Positions 48,992 through 60,900 of a stretch of DNA of 64,000 nt are shown in pieces (position 1 is the first letter of the stretch; every line of letters starts with the position of its first letter). A program made the position numbers and the translations under genes. The notes beneath the pieces are model-generated. The model was not told where the DNA came from. It did no database searches and saw nothing but the letters and a program-made list of their open reading frames with translations. Source of the stretch: Montifringilla adamsi (taxonomy: Eukaryota > Chordata > Aves > Passeriformes > Passeridae); the NCBI GenBank assembly GCA_017590115.1, contig JAGGNK010008781.1, forward strand, positions 2,140,911 to 2,204,910, in the 5' to 3' direction.

Positions 48992-51900
48992 CTGCAAGAG
49001 GAGGCAGCACAGACACTGAGCAGTGCCTGAGCTGCTGCGTGAACTGCAAACAACAAGGCCCTCGAGAAGAGAGGACTGGTAAAGAAATTCACTTTGTTTG
49101 TTAGAGGTCTTAAATAGCCACTACCCAGAAAATGGAAATGTCCTTTACGTCATTTACTGGGAATGGGAAATAATTGAAAGAGTAGGGGGAGTGTAAGAGT
49201 GCCTGAAGGGAAAAGAGGCAACAAATGCCTCAAGCCCCTTAGAAGAAAAAACTGTAGTGATGGGTAGTGTAAGGAGAAGTGTTAAACCAGGTGCTTCATA
49301 GGGGAGTGGTAACGATAAAATGCAGCTTCTGGGCAGAGAGGGCAGGGCCTGCCAGCTGGGGAGCTGTGACAGCAGAAGGAGAAGGCAATTCAGGAGCCTC
49401 ACCTGCAGCCTGAGTCTGTGTGCTTCTATGGGGATGATCTTCAGGATGGGCAGCTCCACCACCGGGACACGGGGCTTGCTCTGGATGAGACAGCCCTGCT
49501 CGATGTCCCAGTCTGCTCCTTCCAGGAACAAACCAGAAACATAGCAGCCTGTGAAGGCAGAAAATGCAACATTTGGGTAAACTGAGCTCCTAGAAAAGAT
49601 CTAGGAGATCTCTGAAGGTAAGTGTTCCTGCAGTCCCTGTTCTGGGCACTACAGTCATCATCACAAACACACTGCATTTCAGACTGCAGCTGTACAGGGT
49701 GCAGTTTTCTGAGAGCTTTGTTTTTATCATCCAGCTGTATTAGGAAATCAAATTAAATTGTCTCAGTTGCACTACACATGATAAACAGTAGCAGGAATAA
49801 ATGTAATTTGCTGCCCTCCAATTGTCACAGAGAGCTTTGTAACTCCCCTGGGCCTGATCACTGGGTCACTGAGAGCAGGTGAAGGGTCAGGACAGTTGTT
49901 CTGGTACAAATATCAAGTACAAACTTAGATTTTTTAAAAATGAGACTTTTTTTCTTCTCTGTTCCTAATCAGAACTGGTACTCAGAGCCTTGCTTAGCTG
50001 TTCCCTGTACCCAGCTTGTTATATTTCATTATTAGAGCAGTGCTAGGCATAGAGAGCTCATAAAGAGATATTTACACAATAAATGATATATATTTGTAGG
50101 CACTTTTTGCTTAAGTACATTTCAATACATTGTTTTGGAAAATGGAAATAGATCTTTACAAGCCTGCTGGAATTGGTAATGTTCTAAGCATAAAGAAATT
50201 GCTGTGTCTTTATATACATACATATATATACAGACACATTATATGTATATGTATATATATATATACACATATATATATATTTTACACATTCATACACACA
50301 CACACACATATATATGTGTGTGTGTATGTATGTATAGGGAGCAAGCAAGGGCCAGGGGTAAGTTCAGGTCCCTGCCTGTGGCTGGGAAGAGCATGTTTCA
50401 TGCACACAAGGGCTCTGCAGGGACCAGAACCCAGCTACTTCCCAGCTGGAAATCATGAGGACTGTGAAATGCAAACCCAGGGCAAATGCCTGCCAAGGTT
50501 TAACCAAAGTAATTCAGTGTGCCAAGCAATTTCTTTCTCTCACCAATTAACTACTTAATTGTTTTTGCCAAACAATTGTGAAAACACCTACCCTGAGCAG
50601 CCCCTTCAGTGATGTCTTCTGCTTTCCTGTACTTGGTTACCTCTGTGTAGAGGGTGGAGTGATCCAGGGGCCACCTGTTTTTCCTGCAGGTGGCTTGAAC
50701 AAGAGCAGTCAGGTAGGACTCAGGAATGTGCAGGCCCGACAGCCACATCACCTCAGGCTCACCCTCGCTGATCTGCAACCAGAGGCAGTGATGGGCAGCA
50801 CCTGGTACTCACCTGCACTGCCCCTGGAGAGGAGCTGGGCTGAGCCTGCCTTGCAGCCACAGTTACGCAATGCTGGCACTAGTTCAAGAACTTACCTGAA
50901 ACATTCACTGGCTTGTGCCCCAGCCTGCACAGCACACTGTGCAGGTTAACAAAACAAAAGGCTGTCTGGAGGCACTTGCTTACCCAGCTGGTGTACTGGT
51001 CATATCGAGCTCTAAAGAAAATAATCCAATTTCCAAGTGTTTTGAGGGTGTCAGGGGCCAGCCGCCGCCAGATCCCAGGAATCTGCCCATTGAAGAGAGC
51101 CTGAGCCACATCATCCAGTTCACTGCTCATTCCAACTTCCCCAGCCAAGGCCTGGAACAATGGTGAGAGTTCTGAGGGCAGGCAAAGCCCAGCTGGTCCC
51201 ATGGAGTTGCTGGGATTTTACTTACACGTTGTAGCTCAGCCAAGGACTTTCCCATCCGAACGATGAGCTTATTGAAACGTTCCAGCTCCTGCAGCAGCAC
51301 CACAGTCGTAGGGGCAATGTTTACTCCATATCCTTTACGTATCTGGTCAAGATCAAATACTTGAGGTAATTTGTTTTCTATATCCTTGGCAACATTTGCA
51401 ATATATTCATCTCGACTAATTCCTGCACCAGTTTCACCTGAAACCAAAAAATTCTGGTGAGACTAAATCTGTACTAAATCTTCTGAGAGAAGGTTGAGAG
51501 CTGAGTCACCTTTTGGCATCAGTCTCCCCCCTCTTCTGCTCTGATCTTTGCCCACAGCCCTGCATGGCCCCAGCTGTGCCTCTGGGCAGGTGTTGAGCTG
51601 CTCCCAGCCTGGCAGGGCTGAGCCCTGCAGCAGCTTTGGACACAGCCCCAGCTCCCTCCCCACACACAGGGGCTGCTGTCCCTCTCCCCAGGGCTCAGCA
51701 CTCGCCCCTGGAGGTTTCCTGTTCACAAACCCAGTTCAGACAGGGCACGCACCAGTCTGGGGCTGCAGCTCGAGCAGGTGAACCCACATGTCCCGCACTG
51801 CGTGTGTGTAATACCCGATCTCGGCGTTGGCGTGAAGGCCCAGGACCTCGGGGGTGTTGGAAAGCGGCAGAGCTTCGATGGCCTCTGGAATACAACCACA

Positions 51901-54900
51901 CACCCTGGTAACCAGAACGTATTTTGCTATTGCTCTGCTTGAATAAAAAAATCAATTGCTAAACCTGATGTCGGAATAGTGTACAGAATAAACACTTCTA
52001 AACACAGAGACTCCCCCACAGAAATATTATATATCATTAACAAAATTAACATGCTCCTTTACTGATTTTTTGTGGTTTGGGTCATTTTTTGGTTTTTTTT
52101 CTAAACACTCAAGGAGCTCAGTGACAAGCTGACATTCCAAAGCACTGCTCCTGTAAAGCAGTGGATTATAACACTGCAATCCATACACCTGCAGTGCCTG
52201 GTGTTCTGTTCAACTTCTCACACTCAGCAGCAATGTATGGAAACAATGTACACTGGAAGCAGCCTTTTTTTTTAATGTGGCAGGAGAGGTATTTCTTACC
52301 AACAAAATCATCTTTTCCCTTCCCTGGTGGAATTTTATAATCGACTGTGTCGCTTTTATAGAAATGGAACACTTGGAATGTGTCAAACAGGAAATCCCCG
52401 AGGTACTCATCCATGTAGACGGTCAGGATGCGCCGGTCAAAGCTGTCGATTGCACGCCCTCCATACATGACCTGGGAATCAGTGACACCAATGTTACAGC
52501 ACTGGCTTTTGGAGCAGAAAATACAGTTTAAAAAAGTCACTGAAAGGCCAGAAATGCTCTTTGCTTTTTCAGTGGCTGTGGTGTAACACTCTCCCTTATG
52601 GATCCCAAGGACATCTCCAGTCCCCTCTCAGGGGGACAGGAAGGAAATATTTGGCCTTGGTGTAGAAACAGCTGCTCTGGGCACTCCTCATCACCCATCT
52701 GGATGATTTGTGTGCAGTGGTGCCTTCCTGAGGTACCAGCTCATGCTCAGCTGGGATCCACTGCTGCAAAGTAACATTTTCCTGCAGGACTTCATGTTGC
52801 AGCAGCCGCCAGTGCGGTGTGCCAGCTCTGAGAGCACACACTTGTGCAGCTCCAGTGATCCCCCACGTGCCAACAGCCCTGTGCTCTTCCACACAGCCCC
52901 AAGGGCTCTCTCAGAATTAATTAAGCACCATCACTCCCTGTTGTGCAGGTGCACACAGCGGCCCTAATTCCCTGAGACTCAGATTAAGGCCCTTGCTCAG
53001 GGCTACACTGGAGTTTCAAACCTGCCCAGGAAAGATTCCCAGCTTAACTTGATGCAGCCCATGCAGAAAGGAAACTTAATTTATCTGAATTGCTGTGGCA
53101 TTGTGGCACTCACCTCCCCAATAAGATATTTGAGACTGTTCCAAGGGATTTGATCATCCTTTTGTTCAAAAGCTTTTGTCAAGTATGTGTTAAGGATTTC
53201 CATGCACACCTAATGAATTTGTTGGAACATGTGAGATAAGAAGATTCATAAATCAGATATACATATTCATAGGTTTTATTTAATGTAGTTCTTGTTTGAA
53301 AACTAACAATTACTTCTTTCTGAAATAACTGAAGAGTATAAATCCTCTTAAGAAAAGAAACCCATGATAGAAGTAATAAAACCATGAAGGATTGGGAATC
53401 TAATTTTTAGCATCCTAAATTGATATTACAGAAGATCGTGAGTCTACGTGACTCCTCAGAAGCAGAAAAAAATACTAAGCAAAATCTAATTGTGAGAAAG
53501 GTTAACGCTGGATCAATTCTGTGTTTTCAAAAGTAATCTGAGCTACTCAAGAATATAAAAGCCATTGCAATTGTTTTCTTACCTGGAAATCAGATTCGTT
53601 AAAATCGTATGGCACATTCCAGCCAACCTTCCCAAACTTCCTTCTCTCCTGAACCACAGCATGGAAAAATGCCAAGACATAGACCAAGGATTTAAAGGCA
53701 GGATGTGGGCACTGCTCTAAGGCTTCTGGGGGAATTTTGAAGTAGGTGGCTCTCATATTCAGTTTCAGACCATTAGGTGGTTCTGTAACAACCTATCAAA
53801 ATAATTAGGGAAGCCATCAAATACTGGATAACTTGAGGAAAATAAGTTGTAAATATATCACATTAAGTAAGCTATACAAGGCAAGCTTGACATTTTAAGT
53901 TGTTTCCCAAATGTCTATCAAATATGGATTTTTTTCTTAAGACATGAAACAGACCTTTTAAGTTTATCAAGGTAAACACACCTATGCAAAGAGAACTCTA
54001 TATTATTTTGGAATTAGTCATATTATTGGCAAGACATTAATATTTCTCATACTTGAAGATCTAATTTACTGAAATACCAGTACTTTACACACTTTAATGT
54101 GCCCTATATCCTCACAATAAGATGCTTTAACAACGTGGCTTTACTGCTGATCAAAGTGCCAGAGCTGCTTCCTGGCAGCCTTTTCAAAGGGCTCTAAAAC
54201 CTCACTTCTCACTGCTCCTGGCAAGACACACCAAGTGCAGATCTGCAGCCTTAAAGACCCACGTGGGCTCCCTTCCCACTGCAGGAGGAGTGGGAGGACA
54301 GCCCAGAGCTGCCACTGAGCCACTGCTTTCAATCTGTGAAATGAAATAACAATGTTTACAGGATAGGGCACCACAGCAGCAGTAAAGCAGCCACAGAAAA
54401 GAACATTAGGGCAGAATCATGGCCTGTGCCTTCAAAACAATCAGCTCAGCCTTTAGTGATAAACACTGCAGCCTAAAGTAGCAGCTGGAAACCATTATCC
54501 ACTTCCAACATCTGCTCCACTGGCACTGCCAGCCTGGCACTGCCCTGGTTCTGCACTGCAGCATCAGGGCTGACAGGGCTATTTCTGTCTCCAGGTACTC
54601 CTCACTTGTGGCAGCATTTAAATCTAAAGACCATCTGTCACATCTCCAGGTTTACTCACAAACCTCTGCTTTGAAATAACTGCTGAACAGTTTTCACCCA
54701 AAGGAAACATGCCAGGAAAACAGGATGATGAAAAAAGGATTTGGCTTAAACAAAGACAAAAAGTGAGTTCATAAGCCTGGACCAGTGTGCTGCATTTGGG
54801 TCAGGCTCCTCCCAGAGCCAGGCTGCTCTGCTGAGCCCCAGTGCCAGGACATGCCCTCCTGGCTGGGGTGTCCCCACCTTCAAGGCCTTCTGCAGGATTC

Positions 54901-57900
54901 CAATTGGGAAGCCTTCAGTTGGGTCAGTCGTCAGCCAGAGGCGAAAGTCTTCATGAGGATCTGTAATTTTCTCCACAGCCTTTTCCAGATGGATGAGCCA
55001 CTTCACCAAAAGGTGACAGTTCTGCAACATGAGCCAATGTCCATGAACCACTGATTCCTCCAGCAACTGCAAAGCGATCTGAGGACAGAGGGAGAAGCAT
55101 CTGTAAGTCTCCCTTTACCCTGGGAACAACCTGCCTCTGATGGGCTCGTGCAGTGGGTTTTCCTGCTAGGACAGTGGTGGTCTAAATGAGTCTGATAGGA
55201 GTTCTTCCACTGACTCAAATCATGGCAAATTCAATAGTTGTTAAGCCCTGGACATCCTGCCTTAGCGTCCATAGCAAAAAGGAAAGTCACAGGAAAGGCA
55301 GGAGAAGCAGCAGAACTTTCTGGTAGCAAACATTGCAACTTCCAACGACCTCATGTCCATACACAGCAACATCTTCTCATCTCTACTTTTTAACAGCCAA
55401 AAATCTGATTCTGAATCTACCCTCACCCAAACCAGAACAGCAGCCAGTCAGCCAAATGGCCCCTTGTTCAGTAAAATGCTATTCCCAAACTGACAAATCT
55501 GTGTCAGAATCATAATGTAACTCCTTTTCAAATGGAACAGACCAATGGAAAGGAAATTTGATCAGTCCCAGAGCATTAGGAGCATGGCTTGTAATTCACA
55601 CACTTGTAATTCACACAGGACATCCCCACCCTCCTATCCAAGTTACCTCTTCTTGGCCTTGTCCCATGGCCAGGAATTTGAGTCTATCTGCTTTAAAATC
55701 TGTTCTCTCAGCCAGTTTCATGAGGTCATTGACAGGATCAGAGCCAGGACTTAGGATAAAAACCACAGGTGAGAAAGGGCTGCTCTGCTGCAGGATGTCA
55801 TCGAAGCTGATCACGGGGGGCTGCACGTACCTGGCAGAGGGAGAAGCCCAAAGATTTGGCTGATTGCACAGAGCAGCTGCCACGTGGGAACAGAGCCTTG
55901 CACACCAAGGGCACAGCTCACCACGAACTGCACATGGAAATCATTCAGACACAAGCCCTGCTCTGCTCTCCAGGCAAACTACACAACACTGACAAAGCTG
56001 ATCAGAGCTCTGTGTCAGTGCTGTGGTGGGGATCTGAGAGGAGAGTGACTCACGTCTCGCCCATTGTCACTGTCACATAGTCCATCACCGCCCGGTACAT
56101 CCGGTCCACGCGGAAACACCGCAGCAGGAGAAGCTTCTGGAAGTCTGTGACATTGCCCTCATAGTGCATTGGCAATGGGATCTGCTCCAGAGCATCTGTG
56201 TCATACCACTGGCAAGGAAAGACAGCACACAAATGAACCCAGTGGCTCTGTCAGGGAAATTACTAGAAAAGAGAAAATCAATTTGATGAATGAGGGGCCA
56301 AGAGACACAACAAAAACAAAGAAAGTCAATCAGCTGAAAATAAATATTAAAAGTTCAGGTGAATGTAAAAAATCCAACTTTTTTGGTATGTAGTATTCAA
56401 GTCCAGAAACACATTTGTACTTTCACTTGATGTCAACTAATTCTCGTAAGAAAAGCAAAAAGGTACTAACAGATTGCTTACAGGAAGACTTCTTATAAAG
56501 CAAGAAGACATAGAATGAAGCTAAAGGAGGAACAAAGGAAATCTGTGTTTGTCAATAACCTATAGAATTCACTGCCACAAGAAGATCAAAGCACAATTTA
56601 GCAGCACAAAAACACCACTGAAATTTTGACTGCTGAAATGAACATGAAATTTCAGGGGTATTTCAACAGGGTCAATAACTCCTCTAAGACATTTGACAGA
56701 CAAATAAAAATTCTACAGTATAACAGGGAAGATATTTTGTTCTGTTTTTTAAATAATATAATTATTAATTCTTCTGCAAATAAGCCAATCACCAACTGAG
56801 GTCAAGAAGCAAAGAAAGGCCTTGAGGGAAGAAGCCCACAGTGACATCTCCCCTGTGGAGTGCTGACACATTCCATCATACTTGACCATTTAATACCAGA
56901 AGAAAAACTAGGAGAGAAAGCAGCATTACAAAAAAGCACGTACATTTTTCCATACATCTGGATTGTCTTCCACATCATCTGGAAGATATTCAAATTTCTC
57001 AGGAAATAGCTCAGACAGGCGCATCAGGTCTTCCCAGCCTTGATCTGGCAGCCAAGCAAACGGTTTCTTTCGGGCACTCTTCTCCAGGGAAATATTGCCT
57101 AGGCACGTTCAGAATCCAGAGTCAGTGTCCATGTCAGAAACCTCCAGTGCATGACCACACATACAGTCCCTCTGCACACAGGAACCAAGTGGAAATTTGT
57201 TCCTGGAAGCACTGTAAGATTGGACTGGTCTGCTGAAGGAAAATGGCATTTTACAAGTGCTTCCAAAAGCCAGAGTTTTATCCTTGCAAACATTTCTAAA
57301 ATTATGTATACAGTCAGAAAATAACTACAGATTACTTTCCTCATGTAACATCCTAACAATTAGCTAGTGTGAAATAGAAATAGCAGGATCTCCAGTTTGT
57401 GTAACCCAACAAGTGCAGCTCTTCTCAGTGGGAGAGCTCCCCTTCTTGAGGCACTGGCTCACAGTAAATCATCTCTAGTCAAAAATCTCTCTTCAAAAGA
57501 TCTTTTATCTATTGCTACATAGAGTTACGTACTTACATATAAATATCCACTTTACCTTTCAAAAAGAAATCAAATTCTTCTTGTGGAACTCGGCCTTCAG
57601 CTTGTTCTATCTTGACAGTCATATCAAAGGAGAACAGTAACTTGTGCTTCTCGAACAAGGCTACATTAAAAGGACATTTTCAAAAATCAGCTGCAAAAGC
57701 TTGTGGAACTGGAGCAATCTTTCAATCCACATCCTTCGTCTGCTGTGGGATTGATGGGATGCTCCACCCTTGCAAGTGCTCAAGGCTAGTTTGAATGGGG
57801 CCCTCAGCAACCTGATCTAGTGAATGGCATCCCAGCTCATGGCAGGGAACTGGAACCAAATTATTCCTAAGGTCCTTTTCAACACAAACCATTCTGTGAT

Positions 57901-60900
57901 TCTATGATCTGGTCACCCCACAAAGATCATTTGGTTGATAGCTGGAATTGATATTCCTAAAGGTCTTCTCCAGCCTGAACAATGCTATGATTCTGTGATC
58001 AGGGGGATCAAAGCTGGGGCTTTGAATCAGGCTTTAAGAGTCAATACAGCCCCCGTGAGCAACTCTATTGTAACTGTGTTAAGAAAAACATTTTTGCAAG
58101 AGCTACATGGGTAATGTGCAGTGGTCTTCTAACAGAAGTAGCAGGGAGGAAAGTGTGAACCAGGAGACCTGAACATCACTGAATTCCCTGCTTGGTAACT
58201 CTTTAACATGAACCAACTGAAGTCAGGGCTTCACCTTTATTTGCACTACACAGCCTCAGCCCCTGGTTAAACTGCACTAACCTGTGCAGCCATAGTTGTA
58301 GGTGCTCAAAGTCAGTGTATCCATGATGTTTTTTAACCTCTTAGGAAGAATAGGACTGGGCATGGATTTCCGAAGAGAGAATCCAAAAACCTCTAAGAAG
58401 GAGACCAGTGAGAACTGGTACATGATGTTGACAAAAGCCAATTCAGCCAGCACAGAGAAGAGAATGGCTCCCCTCTTGGCAGCTGGTCTGTAGCCATCTC
58501 GGAGAAGGTCGATATCCGCTGCGGTCGTCTCAGCCAGCTTCAGTTTCTCAATCACCTGGGCAGACAGGGGTTTTATACACCTGAAATTACTGTGCTGATC
58601 CAGAGTGGATCTATTATAGCACAGTAATCAGAGCTGCTCAGTGCCTGCCTCTCTGTGTGACTGTAGAGGGAATCTGGGCAGGTAACTCAAAAGAAGTTGT
58701 ACAAATTATAAAAATTAAAAGTTAGATAAAATTAATCCCACCCTGTATATTTATGAAAAGTAATGGCAAAGATTTACAAAAAATCATGGAAATAGTGTGG
58801 CAAGGGCCCTCTGGGGATCTTTAGTTCAACTTCTGCCCAAAGCTTGGTTATAACCACCACTAGATCAACTCCAGTGTGGCTTTGCCCAGCTGTGGCCTGA
58901 AATCTCCAAGGACAGATTCTTTTGTAAACAAACATTACTTTGGTCCTGTTAAGGACTTCCCTGAAGATAGGATTTGGTTCTCTGACCAATAAAATGGTGC
59001 CCAATACTGAAAGATGCAACACATTCATGAGAAAACTCTCCATTTCCTTTCAAATTATTTGCAAGCTTCAGGAGTAAAACTGAAACCCAATGAAAAAGGA
59101 ACAACTACGTTCTGTCCAGAGATACCCTTCCAAAAAGCCCAGAGCTGATACCTCAGTAGCTTTGAATTTTGTGTTCTCCAAGGTTTGCACCAATTCCACA
59201 TTGTCCAACATGTTGCCTGTGGAAGTTGACAGTCCATGAAGGAGAGTGTCTTCCAGATTTTTCAGCAGGTTTTTATTTTCACTTGTCTCTTTGATGAGAC
59301 GTTCTCTCTGTTCCTCCAATTCCCTCCTTTCAAAACCCGTAATGACACTGAGCAGCTGATCCTCCAGGCCCTTGAGTGTAACTACAGGTACAATACATGG
59401 ACAGAGCACAGACTTTTGTAAGCACAGGACAGTTTTTATGCAACTTATTTAACCTCAGGCCTCTTACGAGACTACAGCAATGCAACAGAGTGATCTGGTT
59501 AATGACTGTGTATCTTGATTCCACCAAAGCATCCTGACCTGACCAGTACAGGAAGAGATTTTTACCTCAGTTGCAGATTAGAAGAGAGAAGTGAGAAGGA
59601 CTTTCTATTAAATCAGATGCTGAGTGTAAGGGAGAGTATGAATTTCTTAGTTTCATCAAGACAATGACCCAGGCCCTAAATTTGCACAACAGCATAATCC
59701 CTACTTTGTTATTATATACACACTTAAGCTTACCTGTATAATTGATAACAATAGCTCTGCCAAACACAGAGGGAGAATACTTTGGGTTTGCTAATTTGGT
59801 GTTCAGGTACATTTTAAAATTACTGTCATAGTCAACCTCTTTGTCCCCCAGCACAATGAATGCTCGCCCCTGTGCAACTTTGACATTCTTCTCTAAGACA
59901 TTGTCTATCACAGGGTCGATGTATTCATCAACACTGTGCACCAGAAAAGGGGTTCCATACTTTATGGCCTGTTCTAGTTGTTTCAGAAAATCTGGGTCAT
60001 TAAAGGAAGCCATCTGCAAGAGAACAATGGGAAAACATGAAAGGAGAACTGATATTCAATTTGCTGAACATTATTATTTTGCAGTAGCTGCCAACACTAA
60101 TGATTGTTCTTTGCTGCTTTTTGTCTTTCCTCTCACAGATGATATGAAGTGCATTTGCACAAAACAGTAAAGGTGCTTTTTTCTGATTAGCTGAGAACAA
60201 TTTCCATTTAGAAATTACCCTTTAAATTTCTAGCTGTGCCTCTAAGTGTGTTAGACTCTTTCTGCATGTGCAGACAGGCTGAGAGAGCTGGGGTTGTTCA
60301 TCCTGGAGCAGAGAAGGCTCCAAGGAGACTTTTAGCACCTTCCAAAACCTAATGGGGCTCCAAGAGAGAAGGAGAGGGACTTTGGACAAGAACATTTAGC
60401 AATAAGACAAGGGGGAATAGCTTCAGACTGAAGGAGGTCAAGGTTAAATTACATATTAGGAAGGAATCCTTCCCTGTGAGGGTGGTGAGGCCCCAGCACA
60501 GGTTTCCAGAGAAGCTGTGGCTGCCCAGTCCCTGGCAGTATTCAAAGCCAGGTTGGACAGAGCTTGGAGCCCCTGGGATAGTGGAAGGTGTCCCTGCCCA
60601 TGGCCAGGAGTGGAACTAGAATGTCCTTCCCAATCCAAACCATTCAATAATTCTGTGCTATATAACTGGTTCCCCATTCAAGGTGACAGATATTTATGCA
60701 GCTTTGAAAACAATCAGTAATGAGGCAAAGCAATCTTCCGTCTTTACCTTCAGGTTATTTTTTTCTTCCTTCTTCTTAATCCAATGTAATGCCTGCTGCT
60801 GTGGGTCAATACAGAGCGGGAAGCGGCTGGAATACGTTGTCAGGATGCCATTCTGGACAGACAGCTCATCTGGGGGCAATCCTTCAGAAACCCACCTGGG

